From Pseudomonas sp. (GTDB taxonomy: Bacteria; Pseudomonadota; Gammaproteobacteria; Pseudomonadales; Pseudomonadaceae): a DNA stretch of 48,436 nt. The notes beneath the pieces were generated by a model. That model was given only the letters and a program-made list of their open reading frames with translations, was not told the origin of the DNA and ran no database searches. Positions 9,844 through 18,695 of this stretch are shown here, in pieces; the stretch's first letter is position 1; each line of letters starts with the position of its first letter. The stretch is from NCBI RefSeq assembly GCF_030698175.1, contig NZ_JAUYNT010000035.1:1-48436 (forward strand). Direction: 5' to 3'. The translations under genes and the position numbers were made by a program.

Positions 9844-10605
9844 ATGCCGATAAAACTAAAAAAATGGCTGTTAGTGATCAGCCTGATGGGGCTCGGTACG
9901 GCGGCGTTGGCGGCGGAGAAAGTCCAGTTGCTGACCTACTATACGTTGCCGCCTTTTGCGGTCGACAGCGTGCCTGCCGCCGACAGTTATACCGTGCAGC
10001 TGGCGCACTGGTTAAGCCAATGGTCGGGTGGGCGTTTTGAGTTTGTGCCCCGGCAAGTGCCGCGTCTGCGGCTCGATTATATGTTGGCGAACCCCGAATG
10101 GCGCGGCGTAGTGGCGTGGGCTAATCCGACTTGGTTCAGTGCGCCTGAGCAGCCGGATTTTCTCTGGTCGAGGGTGTTGATGCGCGATCATAATCTGCGG
10201 GTCTCACGTCGGGCCGATAAGGTGCTATTTGCCCAGGGGCACCCACTAAAAGCGGCCCGCTTTGGTGGTATCAGTGGGCATCGGTATGAGTATTTAGAGG
10301 CTTATTTTCGCAGTGGCCTACTGCAGCGCGAAGACGCGCAAAATGAGCTGAGCAATGTGCTGAAACTGCAGCACAAACGGGTCGATTTAATCCTGCTGCA
10401 AGCCAGTTCCTTGCCTTACTTGCGGGCCCAGCTGCCGGACTTTGATCGCTGGGCCTATGTGGATGAGCAGCCGCAGTTTGAGTTCGAGCGTTTTCTGTTT
10501 ACCAGTCACAACAACCCAGATTTATTGCTGTTTCTGAATCAAGCACTGCCGCACTTAGCCCGGGACCCCGGTTGGACTCAGGCGTTGCAGCCGCTAGCTC
10601 GGTGA
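9844..10605 (+). CDS. Periplasmic solute-binding-like protein
   Basis: The 253-residue protein begins with a signal peptide (MPIKLKKWLLVISLMGLG, cleavage after AALA). The mature part resembles the bacterial extracellular solute-binding family 3 fold, with an early strand VQLLTYYTLPPFA and two alternating lobes. No permease or ATPase gene is nearby. It and the next gene are similar in size and fold and probably form a tandem pair, perhaps orphan sensors or amino-acid binders. The ligand cannot be read from the sequence. Confidence 0.7.
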   Translation: MPIKLKKWLLVISLMGLGTAALAAEKVQLLTYYTLPPFAVDSVPAADSYTVQLAHWLSQWSGGRFEFVPRQVPRLRLDYMLANPEWRGVVAWANPTWFSAPEQPDFLWSRVLMRDHNLRVSRRADKVLFAQGHPLKAARFGGISGHRYEYLEAYFRSGLLQREDAQNELSNVLKLQHKRVDLILLQASSLPYLRAQLPDFDRWAYVDEQPQFEFERFLFTSHNNPDLLLFLNQALPHLARDPGWTQALQPLAR

Positions 10606-10651
10606 TAAACTCGTCCCCCCGCTGGGTGATTAGCTTTGCTTGAGATCGATA

Positions 10652-11404
10652 ATGCTGAAACGTTGCTGTTGGTTGCTACTGTTTTGTCTTGGCACTGCGC
10701 AGGCGCAAACCCTGCGGGTGTGTATTGGTGATGCGAGCAATCCGCCACTGACCTTCGTTGACCATGATGGCCAGGCGCAGTATCTGATCCGCCACGCCGC
10801 CAGCCAGCAAGGCTGGACGGTAGAGTTTGAGCCGGTGCCATGGCGCCGTTGCCGGGCAGGGGTGGAAAGTGGCCGTTATCACGCCGCCGGTACTGTCACC
10901 GCGGCGCCAAGTAATCGCGAGTTTATGGCCTTTCCGCTGCGCGCCGGCCAGCTCGATGAAAGCCTGGCGCTGGGTGAATTCAAAGTGCTGGTTTACCGTG
11001 CGCGCGGCACTGACGCCGATTGGGACGGCCAGCGCTTTACCGGGCTGCGGGCCCCGGTGCTCTACAACGCCGGTTTTGTGGCGGTGGCCGATCGCCTGCA
11101 ACAACTCAATGTAACGCACAACGACAGCGCGCAAACCATCCACCAAATGATGCAAATGCTTCTGCGCGACCGCGCCCAGCTCGGCGTTGGTCAAGCGGCC
11201 TCGGTAGAGAGAGAGCTGCAAAACCCGGAGTTCGCCGACATTGAGGTGCTGCCTGCGCCCCTGATGCGGGCCGGCTTGTTTTTGGGCGTGAATAAGCAGT
11301 TTTACGCTCAGCATCCGCAGGTTTTTGAGGCAATCTGGCGTGGGATTGGTGAACTGCGCAACTCCCCCGAGTGGTCACAGCTGGCGCCGCAGTTGGCGCA
11401 CTGA
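10652..11404 (+). CDS. Periplasmic solute-binding-like protein, tandem partner
   Basis: From ATG 10652 the 250-residue protein has a signal peptide ending in AQA and a mature start TLRVCIGDASNPPLTF typical of family 3 solute-binding proteins. It also has the conserved arginine-containing segment EPVPWRRCRAGVESGRYHAAGTV. A TTG at 10640 in frame would add four residues but is not needed. It lies 46 bases after the previous gene and is probably co-transcribed. Pseudomonads carry many such orphan binding proteins of unknown ligand. Confidence 0.72.
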   Translation: MLKRCCWLLLFCLGTAQAQTLRVCIGDASNPPLTFVDHDGQAQYLIRHAASQQGWTVEFEPVPWRRCRAGVESGRYHAAGTVTAAPSNREFMAFPLRAGQLDESLALGEFKVLVYRARGTDADWDGQRFTGLRAPVLYNAGFVAVADRLQQLNVTHNDSAQTIHQMMQMLLRDRAQLGVGQAASVERELQNPEFADIEVLPAPLMRAGLFLGVNKQFYAQHPQVFEAIWRGIGELRNSPEWSQLAPQLAH

Positions 11405-11520
11405 ATCTGGGGGGGCGCCGGCAGATCCGTAGCGGTGGGGCTGGGAATTGCCACGCCTTTGGTTAGACTGGCGGCCTTGGCATTATCACGCTGCCCGCGT
11501 GGCGCATTTTGTAGGTTGTA

Positions 11521-12030
11521 ATGAACCCGCTCAAATACCTCAAAGCCTATCCACCACAGCTGCAAGCGCAGGTGCAGCAACTGATCGCCACTCAGCGTCT
11601 GGGCAGCTACCTGAACGAGCGCTACCCCGCGCGCCATCAGGTGCAGAGCGACAAAGCGCTGTACGCCTATACCCAGGAACTCAAGCAAGAACACCTGCGT
11701 AACGCCGCCAATATCGACAAGGTGTTGTTCGATAACCGCCTTGACCTCACGCACCAGGCGCTGGGGCTGCACACGGCGATTTCGCGGGTGCAGGGTGGCA
11801 AACTCAAGGCCAAGAAGGAGATTCGCGTCGCCGCGCTGTTTAAGCAGGCCGCGCCGGAGTTCTTGCGGATGATAGTGGTGCACGAATTGGCGCACCTTAA
11901 AGAGCAGGAGCACAACAAGGCCTTCTACCAACTATGCGAATACATGCAGCCGGGTTATATGCAGTTGGAGTTCGACCTGCGCCTGTACCTGACCTGGCGG
12001 GATTTACCCACCAGCGCGCCACCGGCATAG
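11521..12030 (+). CDS. YgjP-like zinc metallopeptidase domain protein
   Basis: The 169-residue protein carries HELAH at residues 121-125 with a third histidine at 131 (EQEHNKAFY), the zinc-binding pattern of YgjP/DUF45 and SprT-like peptidases. A strand-rich segment with LKAKKEIRVAALF lies before it, and there is no signal peptide, so it acts in the cytoplasm. The N-terminal 60 residues are helical and lysine/glutamate rich. Function in this family is little characterised. It stands alone, with a repeat-filled gap downstream. Confidence 0.8.
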   Translation: MNPLKYLKAYPPQLQAQVQQLIATQRLGSYLNERYPARHQVQSDKALYAYTQELKQEHLRNAANIDKVLFDNRLDLTHQALGLHTAISRVQGGKLKAKKEIRVAALFKQAAPEFLRMIVVHELAHLKEQEHNKAFYQLCEYMQPGYMQLEFDLRLYLTWRDLPTSAPPA

Positions 12031-12084
12031 GGTAAAACCGGCGGGCTGGGCTACCCTTGAGTAAGCCCCGCCCGTTCAGACCCT

Positions 12085-12322
12085 GTGAAAACTACTGCGC
12101 GCGCTTATGTCGCGTTAAAAGCAGGCTCACAGCCACAGGCTGAACGCGCTTTAGCGCGGCCCCGAAGGGGTGAGCAACGCGAATCAAATGCTTATTTACA
12201 GCTCGTAAATTGCGCTTTTGACTCACTTCGTTAGCCCTGCGGGCTAGCCTATGGCTGTTACTCCGCTTCGCTACGTTGCACCTGTGTTTGCCTTGCCTAA
12301 CCTTTGCTCGCTACGTTTTCAC
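12085..12322. repeat. Intergenic repeat bounded by gtgaaaac and gttttcac
   Basis: The 318-base gap 12031-12348 holds this 238-base element. Its ends are gtgaaaac (12085-12092) and gttttcac (12315-12322), and it contains internal hairpins around agcgcggccccgaagggg and ttagccctgcgggctagc. The core atttacagctcgtaaat relates to 2637-2765 in reverse orientation. A truncated relative begins gttgaaaaactacctgcg at 18419. No coding potential is evident. It resembles MITE-like repeats seen in pseudomonads. Confidence 0.65.
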
Positions 12323-12348
12323 CCCGTCTGAGTTAGAGAGAACTGCAT

Positions 12349-13269
12349 GTGAGTGAAGGATCATCGGCCCCCGTCAGTCCTGAACAGGTCGCTGCCAAGC
12401 GAGGCTTTACCGTGAGTGCAGGATCGTCGGATTACGCCATCTACCGGCAAGTGGTCACGCAGTTAATGAGTGGCGAGGAGCAATTGCCCAGCTTGCCGGC
12501 CATTACCCTGGAAATCCGCCGCGCCTTGAGCAATCCGGAGGTGACGCTGAGTCAGCTCAATCGGTTGATCAGTCGCGACCCGGCCCTCAGTGCCATCTTG
12601 ATGAAGTACGCCAGCAGCGCCTTGCTGCGCAGCCAAGTGCCACCCAAGAGTTTGCTCGACGTGCTGCGGGTGCTGGGCATCGCCCAGGTCGACCGGATTA
12701 CCATGGTCCACAGCGTCAAGAGTCTGTTTACCTTGCACAGCCCGGCGCACAAGAAGCTATTTCTGGAAGCCTGGGAGCGGCTGGTGTTGAAGGCCAGTTG
12801 CAGTGCGTTTTTGGCCCGTTTGGTGGGCCATGTGTCGGCCGATCAAGCCTTGCTGGCGAGCCTGCTCAGCGAGGTAGGCACCTTGGCGGTGCTCTCGGCG
12901 TTCAAAAATGCCGCTGAAATCCCCTCGGCCGAGCTCTATTACAAACTCTGCCGCGAATACAGCAAATCCCTCGGCGTCATAGTGTTGAAGAAGTGGGCGG
13001 TCGATGAGGCTTACATCAAGGTGATCCGCCATGCGGGTGACTGGCACTACCAGGAGGGCGCCGAGGTCGAACTGGTGGATCTGATCAACCTGAGCCTGTT
13101 TCATGCAATTAAATTGGTCGGTCGCACCAGCGACTTGCCGCCGCTGACCGAGTTGGCCGCCTATGGCAAGTTGCCGGCGCCGCTGGACTTTATCAGCGGC
13201 AACGGTGAGTTAACCGTACTGGTCAGTCACCGCGCGGAGATCGAGGCGCTCGCCGCGACCTTGCGTTAG
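12349..13269 (+). CDS. HDOD-domain signalling protein
   Basis: The 306-residue protein has an HDOD domain over about residues 40-250, opening with LPSLPAITLEIRRALSNPEVTLSQLNRLISRDPALSAILMK in pieces typical of the family and continuing with VLRVLGIAQVDRI. HDOD proteins are degenerate relatives of HD phosphohydrolases that act in signalling, often with cyclic di-GMP systems. The start is GTG 12349, because the ATG two bases upstream is followed at once by a stop in its own frame. No output domain is fused. Confidence 0.85.
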   Translation: MSEGSSAPVSPEQVAAKRGFTVSAGSSDYAIYRQVVTQLMSGEEQLPSLPAITLEIRRALSNPEVTLSQLNRLISRDPALSAILMKYASSALLRSQVPPKSLLDVLRVLGIAQVDRITMVHSVKSLFTLHSPAHKKLFLEAWERLVLKASCSAFLARLVGHVSADQALLASLLSEVGTLAVLSAFKNAAEIPSAELYYKLCREYSKSLGVIVLKKWAVDEAYIKVIRHAGDWHYQEGAEVELVDLINLSLFHAIKLVGRTSDLPPLTELAAYGKLPAPLDFISGNGELTVLVSHRAEIEALAATLR

Positions 13270-13295
13270 CCCAAGTTGTCGAGCCTTGATCCTTG

Positions 13296-13449
13296 GTGGG
13301 AGGGGCTTTAGCCGCGATTGCTCCGCTCCGGCGGCAAGGCCATAGCTCCCAAAGCTGCGGCAAAAACGCCCGCGCGTTATTTCTGCCAAAGCGGCAGCGT
13401 TCTCCGGCTGGCTTGCTTCGCGGCTAAAGCCCCTCCTACGGTCACGCGG
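13296..13449. repeat. Repeat with 22-bp inverted ends (gaggggctttagccgcga)
   Basis: The left end ggtgggaggggctttagccgcga (in part, 13296-13317) is matched by the inverted tcgcggctaaagcccctcc at 13428-13449, with one or two differences. The 110-base centre carries further weak hairpins. It fills the gap between the HDOD gene and the convergent CorA-like gene and resembles a non-autonomous palindromic Pseudomonas repeat. No gene is seen in it. Confidence 0.75.
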
Positions 13450-13460
13450 CAGCGGCGATT

Positions 13461-15125
13461 TCAATGTTTACGCCGCCAGCTACCGAAGATCGCCCGCAGC
13501 CGCTCGCCGGTGCGCAGGCTCTCATCGGAGAGCACATCCAGCAGGTCAGCCAAGCGCTTGGATTTCACCACCGCGTAGGCGGTGATGAGCCCGGTGCCGG
13601 TCAGCGCCGCGAAGAAAAACAGCGAGCGTTGCAGTAGGGGCGCGTCGGCATCGGCAAAGATATTCATGCCGAGAAAACCGGTGGCCACGGTGCCGACCAG
13701 GCTCAGGGTGGTGACCACTGTTAGGCGCATGACTGTGGTGGACTGGCGGCGCTGGGCATCGCTGTCGAGGTAGTCGACCATCTCACGGATCTCCGCCTTG
13801 ATCTCGGCGTACAGAGTGTCGTTGCCCAGCCGCGTGGCGCACAGTCGGTAGACCGCCTGTAACTGTGGAATTTCCGACAGTTCATGGAACCAGTAGCGGT
13901 GGGTAAAGCGCAGAAAGGCCTCAAAGCCGGCGCGGATGCGCCGTTTAAAGCGGCGGATCGACTCCGGCGAGCGCACATCCAGACGCTGCATGGCATCGGC
14001 CAGCAACTGCGAATAGAGCAGCAGGGTGGCGCGGTGAAAGTGATTAACCATAAACAGCAAGCGGTACTGATGGCGAAACTGCGCCAGCATGCCGCGCTCG
14101 GCATCCAGAAAGAACGCGGAATTGGCATCGCCGACCAGTATCAGCGCCCGTCCGCTGCAGAGGAAGCGGCTGTTGGGCCCGGCCTGGCTATCGCTCCAGT
14201 AACGGTCATAGCAATAGCGCGCCTCGAACTCGCGCACCTCGGGGCTTTGCAGCGGCAAGGCCTCGTCCGGATGCAGGGTGGCGACCAGCCCCAGGCGTAT
14301 CCATTGCTCTTGGGTCAGGTTTCTGGGGTTATCCAGCGCCAAGTAAGCCAGCAACGGCATGCGGTGGTATTCGATTTGCCGAAAGCGCAGCACCTCGGTT
14401 TGCAGGGTTGGCTCCAGCACCAGCGGCTGCAACAAAAAGGCCCAATGGGAGGATATGGTCGGGGCGCGGTGCTGGGCCGCGAAGGCGAGAAACTTATCCC
14501 GCTGATCGGCGTCGGAGCTGGCCAGTAGCATGCCGTCACTGTCCAGCCACTCGACCAGCAAGGCGTTGTGCACGCCATTGCCGTCTTCATCCCAACCGGT
14601 TGGGTAGGCGCGGCCAAAGCGATAGAGCAGGTCGTGGGCAGTCGCCAGGCTGAGGTCCTGGGCGTGCAGTTCAACTTGCAACAGCGCCACATCAACATCA
14701 TCCAGCAGGCACAGCTCAACCCGCTCCACGTGCAGTAGCAGCGCCGGTTCACCTTCGCGCAGGACAATCCGCAGCTGGGCAATGTCGCTGCGCCGAAACG
14801 CGCGCAGGGCCGACTCGCCGTGCAGGCTGGGGCCGCTTTCGGCGCGGCTTTCGCCATACAAAAAGCGTTGCGCGTGGGGTAAAAACGAGACGAATTCCTT
14901 GTAATGGCGCTCGCTAAGCTGGCTTTGTGCGCTATTGAAAGCGCTAACAAAAGGCTGCCAACCGCCGGCGCACAGGCTGCTGTGCAATTGCTCGTGGGGC
15001 ACTCGGCTGCTGCTCGCATTGCTGGCGGGTAACAGCTGCAGTGGCCAAACCAGAATTTGTCGAAAGTCGCGAACGTGCGGTGTTTGCGTGTCAGTTACCG
15101 GGGAATCAATGCGCGCTGCAGTCAA
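13461..15125 (-). CDS. Large CorA-like membrane protein
   Basis: The 554-residue protein is soluble and mixed over its first 450 residues. It ends in two hydrophobic segments (about 465-485 and 495-515), with the tripeptide GMN between them in VATGFLGMNIFA. GMN after the first helix is the signature of CorA-type divalent cation channels, and the preceding long helix is also typical. The cytosolic domain is much longer than in classical CorA, so the transported ion is uncertain. The start is TTG at 15125, preceded by GAGG at a good distance. The conserved-looking FRQILVWPLQLLP follows, and no ATG is available upstream. Confidence 0.7.
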   Translation of the reverse strand: MTAARIDSPVTDTQTPHVRDFRQILVWPLQLLPASNASSSRVPHEQLHSSLCAGGWQPFVSAFNSAQSQLSERHYKEFVSFLPHAQRFLYGESRAESGPSLHGESALRAFRRSDIAQLRIVLREGEPALLLHVERVELCLLDDVDVALLQVELHAQDLSLATAHDLLYRFGRAYPTGWDEDGNGVHNALLVEWLDSDGMLLASSDADQRDKFLAFAAQHRAPTISSHWAFLLQPLVLEPTLQTEVLRFRQIEYHRMPLLAYLALDNPRNLTQEQWIRLGLVATLHPDEALPLQSPEVREFEARYCYDRYWSDSQAGPNSRFLCSGRALILVGDANSAFFLDAERGMLAQFRHQYRLLFMVNHFHRATLLLYSQLLADAMQRLDVRSPESIRRFKRRIRAGFEAFLRFTHRYWFHELSEIPQLQAVYRLCATRLGNDTLYAEIKAEIREMVDYLDSDAQRRQSTTVMRLTVVTTLSLVGTVATGFLGMNIFADADAPLLQRSLFFFAALTGTGLITAYAVVKSKRLADLLDVLSDESLRTGERLRAIFGSWRRKH

Positions 15126-15217
15126 AGCAAACCTCGGCGTCTAGGTTGGATGAACTCAAGGGATGTTTTGACCGTAGATCGGTGCTTTGTTGTTGGCAAT
15201 TCTCACTTGCCGCGGGC

Positions 15218-15457
15218 TTAGCGTGGGCGGCGTAATAACAGATTGAGTTGGTCGACGACTGCGGCCCAGTCGGCATCCGCAATGATCTGCTCGCGCAGCA
15301 GAGCCGCCTGCGCGACATTCCAAAACGGTGCCTCGGCCAGTCCTATTTGCTCAGGCAATGGGCCGTGTTTACGGACAAATGACTCTTGGCTGGCACTGTC
15401 GGCGGGCAGCCCGAGTTGTTCGAATAATGCCGTGAGGTCGTGATTGGGTGATTGCAT
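15218..15457 (-). CDS. DUF2789 family protein
   Basis: The small acidic protein (79 residues from ATG 15457, with GGAGAG upstream) contains LTALFEQLGLPADSASQESF, then GLAEAPFWNVAQAALLREQI and DADWAAVVDQLN. This matches the DUF2789 pattern as I recall it. No function is known. The frame is open further upstream to 15523, but the ribosome site supports the shorter form. It sits in the same direction as the deacylase gene 80 bases upstream. Confidence 0.85.
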   Translation of the reverse strand: MQSPNHDLTALFEQLGLPADSASQESFVRKHGPLPEQIGLAEAPFWNVAQAALLREQIIADADWAAVVDQLNLLLRRPR

Positions 15458-15537
15458 GCTGCTCTCCAGAAGGTCGGCGCGCGCCCTGCCGAGGCCTTCT
15501 GGGGCGGGTGACAGGCGGTGCACGCCTGGGTGGCGGA

Positions 15538-16008
15538 CTAATAACGATCCTCACAAAGGTCGCACACTTCGGCGCGGGGCACCAATTTGCGAAACTGATC
15601 CATGCGCATATGCACCAGGTTCTGGTGATCACCGGACTCCAGGTAAATCTCCGCTTGTTGGGTGAGCAGCGGGTCGACCAGCATCTCCAGCCCATAAGGT
15701 TCGCCGAGCCCTGGCACGGCACCGGGCTCACAGTCGTTGAACAGCGCGGCGATGGTGCTTTCGTTGGTCAGCCGCCATTGTTCGGGGCCGCCGACTTTGC
15801 GCAGATCCAGGTGCCGACTGGCCGGCAGTACCGCCAATAAGTAGTGACCGTGACGGTCGTCAATCACCACCGACTTAGCCATCCGCTCCGCCGGCACCCC
15901 CGCGACTCGGGCGGTCTCGCGGCTGGTGATTGAATGTGGGTGCGCCACTATGTCGAACTCGCAATGTGCCTCTTGCAGGCCCAGCTGAACGTTTCTTGCT
16001 ACGCGCAT
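15538..16008 (-). CDS. YbaK/ProX-type aminoacyl-tRNA deacylase domain protein
   Basis: The 156-residue protein has the fold of YbaK/INS editing domains, which hydrolyse mischarged aminoacyl-tRNA. It shows AHPHSITSRETARVAGVP, the lysine-containing MAKSVVIDD strand, HYLLAVLPASRHLDLRK and EPGAVPGLGEPYGLEMLVD. The start at 16008 has an excellent GGAGG eight bases upstream. The C-terminus CDLCEDRY carries two cysteines. Substrate specificity (Pro, Ala or Cys) cannot be decided. Confidence 0.85.
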   Translation of the reverse strand: MRVARNVQLGLQEAHCEFDIVAHPHSITSRETARVAGVPAERMAKSVVIDDRHGHYLLAVLPASRHLDLRKVGGPEQWRLTNESTIAALFNDCEPGAVPGLGEPYGLEMLVDPLLTQQAEIYLESGDHQNLVHMRMDQFRKLVPRAEVCDLCEDRY

Positions 16009-16264
16009 ATCGCACCTCCACGCCCTAGGCCTTTTAGGGCCACCGATTAGTAGAATCACTCTCACCAGAAGTTTAGGCCCGGCGGCGCCGGGTGGCTGTC
16101 GGGAGCTTGTAATAGTTGCTGCTATGGCGTCCGTACTGATAGTCAGAATTGACCTAATGCGGGTCGCGGTGTCGGCGTGCGCAGCGCTATGCTTGCTGTA
16201 GACAAGTATCGGTAGCGGAAGCGCGGTGTGGTGTGTGGCGGCCCATGGGTAAGTGGAGGCGCGG

Positions 16265-17656
16265 GTGAACAGTCGATGGTGGCGCAGGCTCTTGTTGCTG
16301 GTGCTGCTCGGGTTGCCGTTCGGGCCCGTGCTGGCGGCGAGCAGCGTCATGGTGCTGACGGTGGAGGGGGCCATAGCGCCGGCCAGTGCCGATTACGTGA
16401 TTCGTGGCTTGGCGCGGGCGGTAGATGAGGGCGCGCAGTTGGTGCTGCTCAACATCGACACCCCAGGCGGGCTGGACACCTCGATGCGCGACATTATCAA
16501 AGCGATTCTCGCCAGCCCGTTGCCGGTGGTCAGTTTTGTTGCCCCCAGCGGTGCCCGCGCCGCCAGTGCCGGCACCTATATCCTGTATGCCAGTCATATC
16601 GCCGCCATGGCTCCGGGTACCAATCTGGGCGCGGCCACGCCGGTGCAAATCGGCGGTCTGCCGGGCCTGCCAACTCCACCGGCAACTCCCGAGCCGCCAG
16701 CCAAGCCTGGCGAGCAGAGCCAACCGGCCAGCGGCGCGCCTAACGACGCCATGAGCAAGAAGCAGATCAACGACGCCGCCGCCTATATCCGCGGCCTGGC
16801 GCAGCTGCGCGGGCGCAATGTCGAATGGGCCGAGCAGGCGGTGCGCGAAGGGTTCAGTTTGTCCGCCGAGGAGGCACTGCGGCTCAAGGTGATCGACTAT
16901 CTGGCCAGTGACTTGCGCGACCTGCTCAAGCAGCTGCACGGCAAGACCCTGAGCGTCGGCGGGCAGCCTGTGCAGTTGCACACCGAGGGCGCCGTGCTGA
17001 TCGAATATCTGCCGGATTGGCGCTCGCGCCTGCTGGCGGTGATCAGTAACCCCAGCGTGGCGTTGATCCTGCTGATGGTCGGCATCTATGGCCTGTTCTT
17101 CGAGCTGATGAATCCCGGTACTGCGGTGCCGGGGGTGCTGGGCGGTATTTGCCTGTTGTTGGGCCTCTATGCCCTGCAACTGCTGCCGGTGAACTATGCC
17201 GGGGTGGCGTTGTTGCTGCTCGGTCTGGTTTTTATGGCGGCTGAGGCATTTATGCCCAGTTTCGGCGTGCTCGGCATCGGCGGGGTGGTGGCGTTCGTGG
17301 CCGGCGCGCTGATTCTGATTGACACCGAAGTGCCGGGTTTCGGCATCCCCCTCGGGCTGATAGTGACGCTGGCGCTGGTCAGTGCGCTGCTGATCGGCGG
17401 TCTGCTGGGCATGGCCCTGAAGGCGCGGCGCCGGCTGCTGGTGAGTGGCGATGCCGGACTGGTTGGCAGCCTGGCGCGGGTGGCCGGGCTGCAAGCCGGC
17501 GACTCGCTGGCGGGCTGGGTGCAGTTGCAAGGGGAAAACTGGCAGGTGCGCAGCCGCACGCCGCTGCAGCCCGGGCAGCAGGTGCGGGTGCTGGCGCGCG
17601 ATGGTTTGCTGCTGGATGTGGTCGCGGCTGATGATCAGCCCGCGCAAGGAGGTTGA
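16265..17656 (+). CDS. NfeD family membrane serine protease
   Basis: The protein (463 residues from GTG 16265) has a signal peptide, then a ClpP-like protease domain with IDTPGGL (65-70) and nucleophile S101 in ARAASAGTY. A probable catalytic lysine is in MSKKQINDAAAY (165/166), after a proline-rich insert (132-160). Four membrane segments lie between about 255 and 400, and a C-terminal OB-like NfeD domain closes the protein. GGAGG at 16255-16259 fixes the GTG start; an in-frame GTG at 16253 overlaps it and is less likely. The downstream slipin gene is the family's usual partner and substrate. Confidence 0.9.
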   Translation: MNSRWWRRLLLLVLLGLPFGPVLAASSVMVLTVEGAIAPASADYVIRGLARAVDEGAQLVLLNIDTPGGLDTSMRDIIKAILASPLPVVSFVAPSGARAASAGTYILYASHIAAMAPGTNLGAATPVQIGGLPGLPTPPATPEPPAKPGEQSQPASGAPNDAMSKKQINDAAAYIRGLAQLRGRNVEWAEQAVREGFSLSAEEALRLKVIDYLASDLRDLLKQLHGKTLSVGGQPVQLHTEGAVLIEYLPDWRSRLLAVISNPSVALILLMVGIYGLFFELMNPGTAVPGVLGGICLLLGLYALQLLPVNYAGVALLLLGLVFMAAEAFMPSFGVLGIGGVVAFVAGALILIDTEVPGFGIPLGLIVTLALVSALLIGGLLGMALKARRRLLVSGDAGLVGSLARVAGLQAGDSLAGWVQLQGENWQVRSRTPLQPGQQVRVLARDGLLLDVVAADDQPAQGG

Positions 17657-17658
17657 AT

Positions 17659-18411
17659 ATGGGCTTGCCATTAGGTTTAACGGTGCTGCTGCTGGTCGCG
17701 CTGGTGGTTTCGGCGTTCCGCATCCTGCGCGAGTACGAGCGCGGCGTGGTGTTCCAGCTCGGGCGTTTCTGGCGGGTCAAGGGGCCGGGCTTGATCGTCC
17801 TGATTCCGGGCGTGCAGCAGATGGTGCGGGTCGATCTGCGCACCGTGGTGCTGGATGTGCCACCCCAGGACGTGATCACCCGGGACAACGTTTCGGTTAA
17901 GGTCAATGCGGTGATCTATTTTCGGGTGCTCGACCCGCAGAGGGCCATCATCCAGGTCGAGGACTTCCATAACGCCACCAGTCAGCTGGCGCAAACCACC
18001 TTGCGCGCGGTGCTCGGCAAGCACGAACTGGACGAGCTGCTGGCCGAACGCGAACGCTTGAATACGGATATCCAGCAGGTGCTGGACGCGCAGACCGATG
18101 CTTGGGGTATCAAGGTGGCCAACGTGGAGATCAAGCATGTCGACCTCAACGAGTCGATGATCCGCGCCATCGCCAAACAGGCCGAGGCCGAGCGCGAGCG
18201 GCGGGCCAAGGTGATCCACGCCGAAGGTGAGTTGCAGGCCTCGGAGAAACTTATGCAGGCCGCCGAGATGCTCGGCCGCCAGCCCGGCGCCATGCAGCTG
18301 CGCTATATGCAGACCCTGGGCGCGATTGCCGGTGACAAGACCTCGACCATCGTCTTCCCACTGCCGATCGAACTGCTCAAAGGCATGGCCGATTTATCGT
18401 CGAAGAGCTAA
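17659..18411 (+). CDS. Slipin / stomatin-like SPFH protein
   Basis: The 250-residue membrane protein has one N-terminal hydrophobic helix followed by an SPFH domain (REYERGVVFQLGRFW, RVDLRTVVLDVPPQDVITRDNV) and a helical Glu/Arg-rich tail (AEAERERRAKVIHAEGE). Slipins form oligomers in membranes and are cut by NfeD proteases at a C-terminal hydrophobic site; TSTIVFPLPIELL near the end fits such a site. AAGGAGG ends just before the NfeD stop and serves ATG 17659, two bases after that stop, so the genes are co-translated. Confidence 0.92.
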   Translation: MGLPLGLTVLLLVALVVSAFRILREYERGVVFQLGRFWRVKGPGLIVLIPGVQQMVRVDLRTVVLDVPPQDVITRDNVSVKVNAVIYFRVLDPQRAIIQVEDFHNATSQLAQTTLRAVLGKHELDELLAERERLNTDIQQVLDAQTDAWGIKVANVEIKHVDLNESMIRAIAKQAEAERERRAKVIHAEGELQASEKLMQAAEMLGRQPGAMQLRYMQTLGAIAGDKTSTIVFPLPIELLKGMADLSSKS

Positions 18412-18497
18412 CAGGGCGTTGAAAAACTACCTGCGTTGCCGATACGGCGTTAAAAATGGCTCTGAACCAGTTATGTGTTGCGCCAGGCGCAGCTTTT

Positions 18498-18636
18498 GTA
18501 GGATGTGTTGAGCTTGGCGATACCCATCAATCATCCAGCGACAATCAGTCCAGTCATCCCACGCACGCAGCCGCGGACGTGAGTCCATGGGCTTCGCACG
18601 CGGTGATGGGTATCGCTGCGCTCAACCGCATCCTAC
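18498..18636. repeat. Palindromic repeat related to the tkt-epd repeat
   Basis: The left end gtaggatgtgttgagcttgg and the right end tcgctgcgctcaaccgcatc with its flank match the outer arms of 4801-4875, with some divergence. A 75-base unrelated centre separates them. The preceding 18419-18460 is a fragment of another repeat family (see 12085-12322). Together they fill the gap between the slipin gene and the convergent flavoprotein gene; no gene is seen. Confidence 0.7.
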
Positions 18637-18695
18637 GGTCTGCCTGCAACAGGTAACTAGGACGGAGCCTTAAAAATGGCCTGCTAAGCGGTCGC

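Noticed and set aside
16187..17671. 494-codon minus-strand frame opposite the NfeD gene
   Set aside because: Extreme Gln/His/Arg composition typical of antisense translation; the plus-strand NfeD gene has all family features.
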